64,000 bases of DNA, taken from positions 1-64,000 of the forward strand of contig CANQKE010000007.1 of assembly GCA_947624435.1 (NCBI GenBank), written 5' to 3'. The translations under genes and the position numbers were made by a program. This document shows positions 16,179 through 25,648 of this stretch, piece after piece. Under the pieces are notes generated by a model, which searched no databases, had not been told where the DNA came from, and saw only the letters and a program-made list of their open reading frames with translations. This DNA is from an uncultured Ruminiclostridium sp. (lineage in GTDB: Bacteria; Bacillota; Clostridia; Oscillospirales; Ruminococcaceae). The first letter of the stretch is position 1. Each line of letters starts with the position of its first letter.

Positions 16179-17459
16179 TTATCCTATTTTGGATTTTCCT
16201 CCCATATAGGGGCGAAGCACTTCGGGGATATTTACGGTGCCGTCGGCGTTGAGGTTATTTTCAAGAAAAGCTATCAGCATTCTCGGCGGAGCGACGACGG
16301 TGTTATTCAAGGTATGGGCGTAATAATTGCCTTTTTCCTTGCTCTTTATGCGTATCTTAAGTCTGCGAGCCTGAGCGTCGCCGAGGTTGGAGCAGCTGCC
16401 CACCTCGAAGTATTTTTTCTGGCGGGGCGACCATGCTTCAACATCGTAGGATTTTACTTTAAGATCGGCGAGGTCTCCGGAGCAGCATTCTATCGTTCTC
16501 ACCGGGATATCCATCGAGCGGAACAGATCGACGGTATTCTGCCACAGGCGGTCGAACCACATCGGGCTGTCCTCCGGCTTGCAGACGACTATCATCTCCT
16601 GTTTTTCAAACTGATGGATACGGTACACGCCGCGTTCTTCTATGCCGTGTGCGCCTTTTTCCTTACGGAAGCAGGGGGAATAGCTGGTAAGGGTATACGG
16701 CAGAGTTTCCTCATTATTGATAGTATCTATAAATTTACCTATCATGGAATGTTCGCTGGTGCCTATCAGGTATAGATCCTCGCCCTCTATTTTATACATC
16801 ATGGCGTCCATTTCGGCAAAGGACATAACGCCGGTGACCACGCCGCCTCTTATCATAAAGGGCGGCACGCAGTAGGTAAAGCCGCGGTCTATCATGAAAT
16901 CGCGCGCGTAAGAGATAACGGCGGAATGAAGTCTTGCGATATCGCCCATCAGGTAATAGAAACCGTTGCCGGCGACTTTTCTTGCGCTGTCGAGGTCAAG
17001 GCCGTTCAAACGCTCCATTATTTCGGAGTGGTAGGGTATCTCGAAATCCGGCACTACGGGTTCGCCATATCGGGTTATCTCTACGTTTTCGGAATCGTCC
17101 TTGCCTATAGGCACATCGTCGGCGATGATATTGGGAATGACCATCATTATCTTCTTTACCTGTTCGCCGAGCTCGGTCTCCTGTGTTTCAAGCGCGGCGA
17201 GCTCATCGGAAAACTCCTTTACCTGAGCTTTGACCTTTTCCGCCTCGTCCTTTTGACCTTTAGCCATCAGGCCGCCTATTTCCTTAGACAAGCGGTTACG
17301 GTCGCCGCGCAGGGTATCGGCTTTAAGCTGAGCGGCGCGCAGCTGTTTATCCAGTTCGATGACTTCGTCCACCAGCGGAAGCTTTTCATCCTGGAATTTC
17401 TTTTTGATATTTTCCTTTACCTTATCGGGGTTTTCTCTTAAAAATTTTATATCTATCAT
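16179..17459 (-). CDS. serS: Serine-tRNA ligase
   Basis: This 426-residue class II synthetase charges tRNA-Ser. It has the N-terminal tRNA-binding coiled coil (about residues 25-100) and a catalytic core with TSEHSMIGKF, SPCFRKEKGAHGIEERGVYR (motif 2) and the C-terminal motif 3 region NNTVVAPPRMLIAFLENN. ATG 17459 gives the standard start MIDIKFLRENPDKV. The frame is open farther upstream, but that reads through a conserved leader. Between the AAAGGAGAG site and ATG lies a perfect 8-bp hairpin, discussed under the leader. Confidence 0.95.
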   Translation of the reverse strand: MIDIKFLRENPDKVKENIKKKFQDEKLPLVDEVIELDKQLRAAQLKADTLRGDRNRLSKEIGGLMAKGQKDEAEKVKAQVKEFSDELAALETQETELGEQVKKIMMVIPNIIADDVPIGKDDSENVEITRYGEPVVPDFEIPYHSEIMERLNGLDLDSARKVAGNGFYYLMGDIARLHSAVISYARDFMIDRGFTYCVPPFMIRGGVVTGVMSFAEMDAMMYKIEGEDLYLIGTSEHSMIGKFIDTINNEETLPYTLTSYSPCFRKEKGAHGIEERGVYRIHQFEKQEMIVVCKPEDSPMWFDRLWQNTVDLFRSMDIPVRTIECCSGDLADLKVKSYDVEAWSPRQKKYFEVGSCSNLGDAQARRLKIRIKSKEKGNYYAHTLNNTVVAPPRMLIAFLENNLNADGTVNIPEVLRPYMGGKSKIG

Positions 17460-17590
17460 TTTTCTGACCATGCTTGCAAAGCAAGCATCTCTCCTTTCAA
17501 GTTTTGTACGGTTTTGCGAAGCAAAATTGCTGACCGTACTCAGCAAAGTGCAAAACGCAAAATCTGGAAAATTTATTTTTCAGATTTTAC
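17460..17590 (-). ncRNA. serS leader RNA shared with tyrS
   Basis: This 130-nt leader is largely identical to the one before tyrS (37980-38110). It forms a long hairpin at 17559-17588, a second around GCTGA/TCAGC with loop GTACGG, a TTTTGC/GCAAAA hairpin, then AAAGGAGAG, and a perfect ATGCTTGC-TTT-GCAAGCAT hairpin just before the start codon. Two base pairs covary with the tyrS copy. It lacks the T-box core (GGTGGNACCGCG). A short frame MLALQAWSEK inside the last hairpin ends at a TGA overlapping the serS ATG. Confidence 0.55.
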
Positions 17591-17605
17591 TCTCCTATAT
17601 ACACA

Positions 17606-17621
17606 TGTTCCACATGGAACA
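17606..17621. promoter_or_regulatory. parS-like site 1 (one mismatch)
   Basis: TGTTCCACATGGAACA differs by one central base from the perfect palindromes at 19359 and 22903. It lies one base after the parB stop codon and is probably a ParB-binding centromere-like site. Confidence 0.65.
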
Positions 17622-17622
17622 T

Positions 17623-18456
17623 TTATTTCGCCAGCTTGTTTACTATGTCGGTAAGATCTTCCTTGCTGTAAAATTCGATCTCGATAGTGCCTTTCTTTCG
17701 TCCCGGAATTACCCTGACCTGCGTTTCCAAAGCCTTTGCAAGCGCTATCTCCGCCTCGACGTAAAACGTTTCCCGCGGTTTATCCTCCTGCGGCGGCTTG
17801 TCCGCGTTTCTTACCATGCGCTCCATTTCGCGGACGGAAACCTCCTTAGTGGACGCCTGACATGCAAGATCGACCATGTGCTTTTTGTCCTTAAGCCCCA
17901 TAAGCACTTTACAGTGACCTACCGACAACTGGTCTTTCTCTACAAGCTCCTTTACCGCGGGCGGAAGTGAGAGCAGCCGCAGAGAGTTTGCTATCGAGGA
18001 ACGCGCCTTGCCTACCGCCTTTGCTACCTCGTCCTGCGTCATGCCGTATTTGTCCATCAGCTCCTTGTAGCCGTTGGCCTCCTCTATCGGATTGAGGTTC
18101 TCGCGCTGGAGGTTCTCTATCAGCATTATCTGATGAGCCTGCTTGTCTGAAAGCTCCCTGACAAATACCGGAACTTCGGTAACTCCCGCCATCTTGCAGG
18201 CACGCCAGCGCCGCTCTCCCGCGACTATCTGGTAGCGGCCGTCCGGTATCGCGCGCACCAGCAGCGGCTGGATAAGTCCGTTGTTCTTGATGGAATCCGC
18301 CAGCGATTGCAATGCTTCCCTGTCGAAATTCTTCCTCGGCTGAGACCTGTCCGGCTCAATGTCCGATATCCTCAACGTGGTGACGCTTTCTTCCTCGTCA
18401 AAGCTGTTATCGTCAAACAAGCTGCTGAAGCCCTGTTTTAACACTTTTTTCGCCAT
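17623..18456 (-). CDS. parB: Chromosome partitioning protein ParB (Spo0J)
   Basis: This 277-residue CTP-dependent DNA-sliding clamp loads at parS and organises the origin region. It has the N-terminal GERRWRA motif, the ENLQRENLNPIEEA motif and a helix-turn-helix around GMTQDEVAKAVGKARSSIAN, then a C-terminal dimerisation domain (about residues 225-277). It abuts parA directly, forming the usual operon. parS sites lie immediately beyond each end of the parAB pair. Confidence 0.93.
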   Translation of the reverse strand: MAKKVLKQGFSSLFDDNSFDEEESVTTLRISDIEPDRSQPRKNFDREALQSLADSIKNNGLIQPLLVRAIPDGRYQIVAGERRWRACKMAGVTEVPVFVRELSDKQAHQIMLIENLQRENLNPIEEANGYKELMDKYGMTQDEVAKAVGKARSSIANSLRLLSLPPAVKELVEKDQLSVGHCKVLMGLKDKKHMVDLACQASTKEVSVREMERMVRNADKPPQEDKPRETFYVEAEIALAKALETQVRVIPGRKKGTIEIEFYSKEDLTDIVNKLAK

Positions 18457-19248
18457 TTATTTACCTCCGTTCGTGTCCGCTGCGTCCAGCTTTTTAATTA
18501 TCTCCTTTGCAAGGCGGGTGTATGCCTCCGCGCCTTTAGAGCTTTTATCGTAATATATTATCGGCATACCGTGGCTGGGCGCCTCGGATATGCGGACGTT
18601 CCTGGGTATGACCGTGTCGAATATCGACGAGGGAGGGAAATTCTCCTTGATGTCCTTCATTATCTCGTTGGATTGCAACAGCCGCTTGTCCAGCATAGTG
18701 AACACGATCCCCATAAGCATGAGGTTTTTGTTGGCGGTCTTTTTGACCTTTTTAACGGTAGCTAACAGCTGCGCTAATCCCTCTAAGCTGTAATGCTCGC
18801 ACTGCATGGGGACTATTATTTTATCGCAGGCAACGAGCGCGTTTATCGCCAGCACACCGAGCGACGGCAGGCAGTCTATAATGATTATATCGTACTCGTC
18901 CTTTATCTGCAAAACGGCTTTTTTAAGCTGATGATTGCGCTGTTCCAATTGCAGCAGATGTATCTCAGCTTCCGCCAGCGCGGATGATGAAGGGATAATG
19001 CTGACGTTTTTGAACTGCGTTTTTATAACGGCGTCCTGCGGGCGTATTTCGGACATTACCACGTCATAGCTGGTATATTGCAGCGTTTTTTTTGGTATTC
19101 CGTACCCGGAGGTAGAGTTCCCCTGCGGGTCAAGATCTATAAGCAGGACTTTTTTGCCCCTTGCGCCGAGCGCGGCGCTGATATTTACCGCGGTGGTGGT
19201 TTTACCCACGCCGCCTTTTTGATTTACGACTGAGATTACTGTTCCCAT
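18457..19248 (-). CDS. parA: Chromosome partitioning ATPase ParA (Soj)
   Basis: This 263-residue ParA/MinD-family ATPase has a deviant Walker A KGGVGKTTTAVNI near the N-terminus and the DCLPSLGVLAINALVA segment. It drives origin segregation and, in Bacillus, modulates DnaA. ATG 19248 has a GGAGGG site and a consensus promoter at 19276-19304; the in-frame upstream ATG would cover this promoter. The length is normal. Confidence 0.94.
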   Translation of the reverse strand: MGTVISVVNQKGGVGKTTTAVNISAALGARGKKVLLIDLDPQGNSTSGYGIPKKTLQYTSYDVVMSEIRPQDAVIKTQFKNVSIIPSSSALAEAEIHLLQLEQRNHQLKKAVLQIKDEYDIIIIDCLPSLGVLAINALVACDKIIVPMQCEHYSLEGLAQLLATVKKVKKTANKNLMLMGIVFTMLDKRLLQSNEIMKDIKENFPPSSIFDTVIPRNVRISEAPSHGMPIIYYDKSSKGAEAYTRLAKEIIKKLDAADTNGGK

Positions 19249-19275
19249 ATTCCCTCCGATAAACATACTAATGAT

Positions 19276-19304
19276 ATTATAACTCTTATTGTTTGCTGTG
19301 TCAA
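19276..19304 (-). promoter_or_regulatory. sigma-A promoter of parAB
   Basis: On the minus strand a perfect TTGACA, 17-bp spacer and TATAAT lie about 30 bp ahead of the parA start. Confidence 0.85.
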
Positions 19305-19332
19305 GCTCGGAAAGAAAAGAAAACAGAAAAAA

Positions 19333-19353
19333 CCGCACGTTCAGCGCGTGCGG
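19333..19353 (-). terminator. noc terminator
   Basis: A CCGCACG/CGTGCGG stem is followed on the minus strand by a run of six T residues. It lies just after the parS site downstream of noc and upstream of the parA promoter. Confidence 0.75.
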
Positions 19354-19358
19354 CAGAA

Positions 19359-19374
19359 TGTTCCACGTGGAACA
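19359..19374. promoter_or_regulatory. parS site 2 (perfect palindrome)
   Basis: TGTTCCACGTGGAACA is a perfect 16-bp palindrome differing from the Bacillus parS consensus only at the symmetric fifth/twelfth positions. It lies directly after the noc stop codon. Confidence 0.85.
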
Positions 19375-20187
19375 TCACTTGGCGGGTGTGTCCTGCGGTA
19401 TCCTTATCACATATTCAATGTATCCGTTCTCTATCCGACGGGTAGAGTCGAACTCCACCCCCGACTTCCTCATCGTTTCAATAGTGCGGTTGATGTTGTT
19501 GATGTACAGCAGCTTTTCCTTGAACAGCCAGCAGCGCCGCTGCTTCGCCGGAGGCTTAGGGTGCAGCAAATGCTCAATATATACGTCGGTCTGAGCCGCG
19601 TTGAGCCCCAGCTTGCTTATCTTTTCCGCAGCAGCCATGCGCTCCCCGTCCGGCAGCTTTAATAGCGCCCTCGCCTGCCGCTCCTTAAAGCCGTACTCGG
19701 TTATCGCTTTCTTGACCTCCGTCGGCAATTTTAACAATCTCAGCTTGTTAGCAACGGTGCTTTGCGCCTTTCCGAGCTTCCTCGCGACCTCCTCCTGCGT
19801 CAGTCCGTAATATTCTATAAGCCTGCTGATAGCCTCCGCCTCTTCAAAATAATTAAGATCGCTGCGCTGAATATTTTCAAGTATGCTGAGTATCGCGGAT
19901 TCCTCGGAGGTGCGCTCGGCTATTATGACCGGCACCGATGAAAGCCCCGCGAGCTTCGCCGCCCTAAGCCTGCGCTCCCCCGCGATCAATTCATACCTGC
20001 CGTCCTCTGTCTTTCTGACAGTCAAAGGCTGCAAAATGCCGTTTTCCTTTATGCTCTGCGCTAATCCCGCAAGCTCCTGCGGGTCAAAATCCTTTCGCGG
20101 CTGGTTAGGATTCGGAAAAATTATCCCCGGCTGCAATTCCGTCACGCTGCCGTGAAACCTGTCCTTTGCCTTAAAGATCATTCCCAT
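19375..20187 (-). CDS. noc: ParB-family nucleoid occlusion protein
   Basis: This 270-residue ParB paralogue has GERRLRA, ENIQRSDLNYFEEA and a helix-turn-helix at GLTQEEVARKLGKAQSTVAN. Its place between rsmG and parA is that of noc in Firmicutes, where the protein coats DNA and blocks division over the nucleoid. The N-terminal amphipathic membrane-targeting helix of Bacillus Noc is not obvious, so it could be a second ParB. It starts at ATG 20187 behind AAAGGA. Confidence 0.85.
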   Translation of the reverse strand: MGMIFKAKDRFHGSVTELQPGIIFPNPNQPRKDFDPQELAGLAQSIKENGILQPLTVRKTEDGRYELIAGERRLRAAKLAGLSSVPVIIAERTSEESAILSILENIQRSDLNYFEEAEAISRLIEYYGLTQEEVARKLGKAQSTVANKLRLLKLPTEVKKAITEYGFKERQARALLKLPDGERMAAAEKISKLGLNAAQTDVYIEHLLHPKPPAKQRRCWLFKEKLLYINNINRTIETMRKSGVEFDSTRRIENGYIEYVIRIPQDTPAK

Positions 20188-20276
20188 GTTGACCGTCCTT
20201 TCGCTTAACGTCCCGGCGGATTGTCCGCCATGTCTTTATCATAACAGACTTTTCCCGATATTTCCATACAAAAATT

Positions 20277-20303
20277 CCCGCGTTTTTCTGCCTAAAACGC
20301 GGG
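20277..20303 (-). terminator. rsmG terminator
   Basis: A 10-bp stem CCCGCGTTTT/AAAACGCGGG is followed on the minus strand by AATTTTTG, 21 bp after the rsmG stop codon. It separates rsmG from the noc transcript. Confidence 0.75.
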
Positions 20304-20324
20304 GTATCAACATTTTATGAGATT

Positions 20325-21023
20325 TTACAGCGGTTTTTTCTTTATCATCGCGGGATTTCTCGGGTATTTTGGCGAAGTATGAGAGATTTTTTCTATAATA
20401 AAAAGTCGCCGGCTGTCGCCGTTTGTAATATTATAGTCCTTTATCTCCGCTAATTTCCCGCCGAGCAATCGAATAGCCTCTTTCGCCGGAGCTATATCCT
20501 CGTTGACGGATTTCAGCGCGAAAAATTTTCCGCCCGGCTTGACATAAGGCAGGCAATATTCGCTGAGTACCGGCAAGGCCGCTACCGCCCTAGCCGTGGC
20601 AAAATCATACGTTTCCCGCGCGGTCTTAGCAAAATCCTCCGCCCTGCCGTGAACTATCTCGGCGTCTATTTCCAGCAATATGCATGCCTTGCGCAAAAAC
20701 ACACAGCGCTTTTCCAACGCCTCTAACAGCGTTGCTTTAAGATCAGGACGGTATATCAGTAACGGCAGCGCCGGAAAACCCGCCCCCGTGCCTATGTCTA
20801 TGAACCGCTCGCCGGTACTTATATCCAGATTAGCAAAAGGTATTATGCTGTCCGCAAAATGCTTCGCCGCCGCCTCTTCAAACTCGGTCACGGCGGTAAG
20901 ATTGACGTTTTTATTATACTCTACCAAAAAATCGTAAAACCTCGTCAGCTTTTCGGCTTGAGTTGGGGATAAGCTCACCCCGCCTTTTTCAAGCTCGGCA
21001 CGGATATATTCAGCCTTGTCCAT
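20325..21023 (-). CDS. rsmG: 16S rRNA m7G527 methyltransferase
   Basis: This 232-residue SAM-dependent methyltransferase modifies G527 of 16S rRNA. The SAM-binding motif DIGTGAGFPALPLLI and the downstream LLEALEKRCVFLR strand are intact and the length is normal. It overlaps the end of mnmG by 14 bp, so it is translationally coupled to it. Confidence 0.93.
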   Translation of the reverse strand: MDKAEYIRAELEKGGVSLSPTQAEKLTRFYDFLVEYNKNVNLTAVTEFEEAAAKHFADSIIPFANLDISTGERFIDIGTGAGFPALPLLIYRPDLKATLLEALEKRCVFLRKACILLEIDAEIVHGRAEDFAKTARETYDFATARAVAALPVLSEYCLPYVKPGGKFFALKSVNEDIAPAKEAIRLLGGKLAEIKDYNITNGDSRRLFIIEKISHTSPKYPRNPAMIKKKPL

Positions 21024-22887
21024 GTCTGCCTCCCTCCAGCCAGATAAGCAAAACCGATATATCCGCCGGATTCACGCCGGAGATACGCGCGGCCTGCCCG
21101 ATACTCAGCGGCTTATGCAGATTAAGCTTTTCCCTTGCCTCCAGCCTCAGCCCCGATATTTCGGAATAATCGGTATCCGGCGGCAGCAGCTTTTCTTCAA
21201 GCTTTTGCATACGCTGTATCTTCTCGGTCTGGGTCTTTATATAACCCTCGTATTTTACCTCTATTTCCAACTTTTCTATAAGCTCCGGCGCAAGCTGAGG
21301 ACGTCCTTTATCAAACCGTGCGATATCATTATAGGAAAGCTGCGGTCTTTTCAGCAGCTCTATAAATTTAACGCTCTGCGTTATCGCGGAAGTGCCCTTT
21401 TTTGTCAGCAGCTCGTTAAGCTCCTCGCTCGGAGGAATGGAGGCGCTGCATATCCTGTCCTTTTCCGCGTCTATTTTTGCGCGGCGGTCAAGATAAAGCT
21501 GATATCTCTGCTCGCTTACCAGACCCAATTCCCTGCCGGTCTTTATAAGTCTTTCCTCCGCGTTATCGTGCCTTAAAACCAACCGATATTCGCTGCGGCC
21601 GGTCATCATGCGATACGGCTCGGTGCAGCCTTTAGTAACAAGATCGTCTATCAGCGTGCCTATATAAGAGCTGCGCCGGTCGGGGATATACATTTCCTCA
21701 CCCCGTATGCTCCTTGCGGCGTTTATTCCCGCAACAAGACCCTGCACCGCCGCCTCTTCATATCCGCTGGTGCAGTTGAACTGTCCTGCGCCGAACAGTC
21801 CTTTTATCTTCTTAAACTCCAGCGTAGCGTACAATTCCAGCGGGTCGCAGCAATCATATTCGATAGCGTAAGCGGGGCGCATTATCTCGACATGCTCCAG
21901 CCCCTTTATCGTCCGTAAAAACTGTATCTGCACATCCTCCGGCAGCGAGCTTGACATACCCTGCAAATAGCACTCGTCGGTATCCAGCCCCATCGGCTCG
22001 ACAAAAAGCTGATGTCTCGGCTTATCGGAAAATCTCACTATCTTATCCTCGATACTCGGACAATAGCGAGGGCCTACGCCTTTGATCCTACCGGCATAAA
22101 GCGGCGAGCGATGCAGGTTATCCAGAATTATCTTATGTGTATTCTCATTGGTATAAGTAACGAAACAGGTGGACTTATTTTCGAGCGTAAAGGTATTATC
22201 AAAGCAAAACGGCGTGATATACTCATCGCCTTTCTGCTCCTCCATCACCGAAAAATCCACCGAGCGGCGGTGTACTCTTGCGGGCGTGCCGGTCTTGAAT
22301 CTGCGCAGCTTAAGTCCAAGCTTAGCAAGGCTGTCGGTAAGTCCTATAGCTGCATTTACGTTATCCGGACCGCTGGTATAATTGCACTCTCCTATATGTA
22401 TTTTCCCTCCGAGGTAGGTGCCGGTGGTAACGATAACGCACTTCGCTTTATAAAACGCGCCGAGCTTGGTAATAACTCCGGTGACTCTGCCGTTTTCGGC
22501 GGTTATCTCGGTGACCTCCGACTGTTTTATATCAAGGCCGGGGGTATGTTCAAGCGCGCTTTTCATATAAGTATGGTACTTCACGCGATCGCTCTGCACT
22601 CTTAGGCTGTGGACCGCCGGGCCTTTTCCGCGGTTAAGCATACGGGACTGAATAAACGTCGCGTCGGCGGCCTTACCCATTTCTCCGCCGAGGCAGGACA
22701 ATTCTCTCACCAGCTGCCCTTTAGCGGAGCCGCCTATACAAGGGTTGCAGGGCATATTCGCTATTGCGTCCAAGCTTAGCGTGAACACGGCGGTGCTGCA
22801 CCCCAGCCTTGCCGCGGCCAAAGCCGCTTCGCAGCCGGCGTGTCCTGCGCCTATAACTATCACATCGTAACTATCAAGCTCATACAT
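21010..22887 (-). CDS. mnmG: tRNA uridine-5-carboxymethylaminomethyl modification enzyme MnmG
   Basis: This 625-residue FAD enzyme, normally partnered with MnmE, installs the cmnm5 group on wobble uridine 34. It shows the FAD fold VIGAGHAGCEAALAAARLG, the GTYLGG segment, the CNPCIGGSAKGQLVREL motif and a complete C-terminal helical domain. mnmE, usually adjacent in Firmicutes, is not in this window. A parS site lies 16 bp upstream of its start codon. Confidence 0.95.
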   Translation of the reverse strand: MYELDSYDVIVIGAGHAGCEAALAAARLGCSTAVFTLSLDAIANMPCNPCIGGSAKGQLVRELSCLGGEMGKAADATFIQSRMLNRGKGPAVHSLRVQSDRVKYHTYMKSALEHTPGLDIKQSEVTEITAENGRVTGVITKLGAFYKAKCVIVTTGTYLGGKIHIGECNYTSGPDNVNAAIGLTDSLAKLGLKLRRFKTGTPARVHRRSVDFSVMEEQKGDEYITPFCFDNTFTLENKSTCFVTYTNENTHKIILDNLHRSPLYAGRIKGVGPRYCPSIEDKIVRFSDKPRHQLFVEPMGLDTDECYLQGMSSSLPEDVQIQFLRTIKGLEHVEIMRPAYAIEYDCCDPLELYATLEFKKIKGLFGAGQFNCTSGYEEAAVQGLVAGINAARSIRGEEMYIPDRRSSYIGTLIDDLVTKGCTEPYRMMTGRSEYRLVLRHDNAEERLIKTGRELGLVSEQRYQLYLDRRAKIDAEKDRICSASIPPSEELNELLTKKGTSAITQSVKFIELLKRPQLSYNDIARFDKGRPQLAPELIEKLEIEVKYEGYIKTQTEKIQRMQKLEEKLLPPDTDYSEISGLRLEAREKLNLHKPLSIGQAARISGVNPADISVLLIWLEGGRHGQG

Positions 22888-22902
22888 ATAAACATCGTCC
22901 TT

Positions 22903-22918
22903 TGTTCCACGTGGAACA
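22903..22918. promoter_or_regulatory. parS site 3 (perfect palindrome)
   Basis: TGTTCCACGTGGAACA is identical to the site at 19359 and lies in the gyrA-mnmG gap, upstream of mnmG. Confidence 0.85.
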
Positions 22919-22936
22919 ATCTGAAATTCCTCAAAA

Positions 22937-22964
22937 TTTTATCCGCCCCAAAGGACGGATAAAA
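22937..22964 (-). terminator. gyrA terminator
   Basis: An imperfect stem TTTTATCCGTCC/GGCGGATAAAA is followed by TTTTG on the minus strand, 12 bp past the gyrA stop. Confidence 0.65.
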
Positions 22965-22976
22965 CAGCTTACAAAA

Positions 22977-25625
22977 TTATTCTTCTTCATCCTCCGGCTG
23001 AACGTCCGCTTCGACGACCTCGTTTAGCTCCTCTAACTCCGCAGCGCGTACCGCCTCCTCGCTCGCCTGCTCGACTTCCTCAATGTCCGCCGTTTCGTCG
23101 TGCTCGGTCCTGGTAAAGGTAACTACCCTGTCGTCGCCGGAAAGCCTCATAACCCTGACGCCGCTCGCATAACGTCCCATGACCCTCAGATCGTTAGCGC
23201 GTATGCGTATTATTACGCCGTCGGTGCTTATCAGAATAACGTCGTCGTCCGTCTGGATAGAACGTATCCCGCAGACGTACCCCTTTTCCTCGCCGGTCTT
23301 GTAGTTCTTAAGCCCGTTTCCGCCGCGGTTTTGTAAACGGTAGCTGTCCAAAGACGTCCGCCGCCCCATTCCCTTGTCGGTAACGGTGAGTATCGTCATG
23401 TTGTCGCCGTAGACCTTAGCCGCGCCTACTATATAGTCTCCCTCGTGCAGCTTTATAGCGCGCACGCCCATCGCGATACGCCCCATGCTGCGTATTTTAT
23501 CCTCGGTGAAATGTATAGCCATGCCGTCATGCGTAGCTATGATTATCGAGCTGTCACCCTCGGTAAGATGCGCCGCCGCTATCTCGTCGCCCTCCGCTAA
23601 AGATACCGCACGCAGTCCGTGCTTTCTGATGTTCTTGTAGTCGCTCAGCGGCGTCCTCTTTATCTTGCCCTGCTTGGTAACGCATATAAAGTATTTGTTC
23701 TCGGCAAAATCGGAGGTCTTCATCATCGCGGCGATACGCTCTCCCTCGCTGAGCTGTAAAAGATTTACTATGTTCGTTCCCCTGCTCTGCTTGGAGCCCT
23801 CTGGTATTTCAAAGCATTTCAGCTTGTACATGTTGCCGAGATTGGTGATAAACAAAATATTGTCGTGGGTGGAGCTGATAAACATATCCTCCACGAAATC
23901 CTCCTCGCGCTGCTTCATGCCGGATACGCCCTTGCCGCCGCGCTTTTGGATATTGTATACCTCCATCGCCTGACGCTTGATATACCCGATGTTGGTATAG
24001 GTGAGCACGCATTCCTCCTCCGGGATAAGATCCTCGATATCCACCTCGCCGCTCACCGGCTCAATGGAAGTCCTACGCTCGTCGCCGTATTTCTTCTGTA
24101 TCGCGGTTATCTCCTCGTTGATTATGCTGCGTACCTTTTCATCGCTGGAAAGAATTTCCATGTAAGAATGTATCTTGTCCATTATATCCGCCAGGTCGGA
24201 AATTACCTTGTCGCGCTCCATTCCGGTCAATGCACCGAGCCTCATCTGTACGATAGCCTCCGCCTGCTCCTCGGACAGACCTATCTCATGCTCAAAGCTC
24301 ACCTCGCGGTAATCATCGCCCATAGCGCGCTTTAACAGTACCGAAAGGTCGTCCTCCTTGAACCGCTCCATCAGCCTTTCCTTGCCCTCCGGTATCGTCT
24401 TGCTGGCGCGAAGTATCGAGATCACCTCGTCTATATTGTCTATCGCAAGCAAAAAGCCCTGCAAAATATGTGCGCGGTCTTTAGCCTTGCCGAGGTCGAA
24501 TTTTGTGCGCCTTACTATTATCTCTTTCTGGAAATCTATGTAGTTGTCCAGTATCTCCGTTAAGGTGAGTATCTTCGGCTCTCCGTTCACTAAAGCCAGC
24601 ATGATAACGCCCACCGTATCCTGAAGCTGAGTAAAGCTGTACAGCTTATTCAGCACCACCTGAGCGTTAGCGTCCCGCTTAAGCTCTACAACTATGCGCA
24701 TGCCGTCCTTGTCGCTCTCGTCGCGCAGATGATTTATACCCTCTATGCGCTTATCCTTTATCAGCATGCCCATGCTTTCAAGCAGTCGGGATTTGTTCAC
24801 CATATACGGTATCTCGGTGATGATTATCTTGGTCTGGTTGCCGTCCTCGACTATCTCGGCGCGGCCTCTTAGCGTTATCTTTCCGCGTCCGGTATAATAT
24901 GCCGAGCGTATGCCGCTGTACCCCATGATAACGCCGCCGGTCGGGAAGTCCGGCCCTTTTATATGCTCGAGCAGCTCATCTAAGCCGCAGTCGGGGTTTT
25001 GTAGTCTTACCTTTATCGCGTCGCATACCTCGTTGAGATTGTGCGGCGGGATATTCGTAGCCATACCTACCGCGATACCGGTAGAGCCGTTCACCAGCAT
25101 ATTCGGGAATTTGACCGGCAGCACCGTCGGTTCTTTCAGCTTGTCGTCGTAGTTCGTGCCCCAGTCTATGGTATCCTTGTTTATGTCCTGCAAAAGCTCC
25201 GAGGCTATCTTCGCCATTCTCGCCTCGGTATAACGGTAAGCGGCAGGCGGATCGCCGTCTACCGAACCGAAGTTTCCGTGTCCGTCTATCAGCGGGTATC
25301 TAAGCGAAAAGTCCTGCGCCAATCTCACCAGAGCGTCATACACCGACGCGTCGCCGTGCGGATGATATTTACCCAAAACCTCTCCGACCGTGTACGCGCA
25401 TTTGCGGTAAGGGTTGGAATAGGTGTTGTTGGATTCATTCATGGTGTAGATTATACGGCGGTGCACCGGCTTAAGACCGTCCCTTACGTCCGGCAATGCA
25501 CGGGAAACTATTACCGCCATGGAATACTGGAGAAAGCTCTCCTTCATTTCCCTTTCTATATCTACCTGTATCAGCTTTTCGTTCGTCGTGCTGAAATCTC
25601 TGTTGCTCGTATCTGTTCCGCTCAT
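22977..25625 (-). CDS. gyrA: DNA gyrase subunit A
   Basis: This 882-residue subunit cleaves and rejoins DNA during negative supercoiling. It has the catalytic Tyr at about residue 132 ([10 protein letters not shown]), the quinolone-region segment [12 protein letters not shown] and the gyrase-specific QKRGGKG box in the C-terminal domain, ending in an acidic tail. Ala replaces the residue equivalent to E. coli Ser83. I prefer ATG 25625, behind AGAGGAAAGG, to ATG 25649, which overlaps the previous stop codon but has no ribosome site. Confidence 0.95.
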   Translation of the reverse strand: MSGTDTSNRDFSTTNEKLIQVDIEREMKESFLQYSMAVIVSRALPDVRDGLKPVHRRIIYTMNESNNTYSNPYRKCAYTVGEVLGKYHPHGDASVYDALVRLAQDFSLRYPLIDGHGNFGSVDGDPPAAYRYTEARMAKIASELLQDINKDTIDWGTNYDDKLKEPTVLPVKFPNMLVNGSTGIAVGMATNIPPHNLNEVCDAIKVRLQNPDCGLDELLEHIKGPDFPTGGVIMGYSGIRSAYYTGRGKITLRGRAEIVEDGNQTKIIITEIPYMVNKSRLLESMGMLIKDKRIEGINHLRDESDKDGMRIVVELKRDANAQVVLNKLYSFTQLQDTVGVIMLALVNGEPKILTLTEILDNYIDFQKEIIVRRTKFDLGKAKDRAHILQGFLLAIDNIDEVISILRASKTIPEGKERLMERFKEDDLSVLLKRAMGDDYREVSFEHEIGLSEEQAEAIVQMRLGALTGMERDKVISDLADIMDKIHSYMEILSSDEKVRSIINEEITAIQKKYGDERRTSIEPVSGEVDIEDLIPEEECVLTYTNIGYIKRQAMEVYNIQKRGGKGVSGMKQREEDFVEDMFISSTHDNILFITNLGNMYKLKCFEIPEGSKQSRGTNIVNLLQLSEGERIAAMMKTSDFAENKYFICVTKQGKIKRTPLSDYKNIRKHGLRAVSLAEGDEIAAAHLTEGDSSIIIATHDGMAIHFTEDKIRSMGRIAMGVRAIKLHEGDYIVGAAKVYGDNMTILTVTDKGMGRRTSLDSYRLQNRGGNGLKNYKTGEEKGYVCGIRSIQTDDDVILISTDGVIIRIRANDLRVMGRYASGVRVMRLSGDDRVVTFTRTEHDETADIEEVEQASEEAVRAAELEELNEVVEADVQPEDEEE

Positions 25626-25648
25626 AGCTTTCCTTTCCTCTTTTTTCA

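Noticed and set aside
17460..17546. Conserved in-frame N-terminal extension of SerS and TyrS
   Set aside because: The amino-acid similarity between the two extensions ([14 protein letters not shown]) follows from near-identical DNA in the shared leader. Standard starts exist downstream, and the hairpins covary as RNA.
17460..17590. T-box riboswitch upstream of serS/tyrS
   Set aside because: No GGTGGNACCGCG-like antiterminator sequence or following terminator is present.
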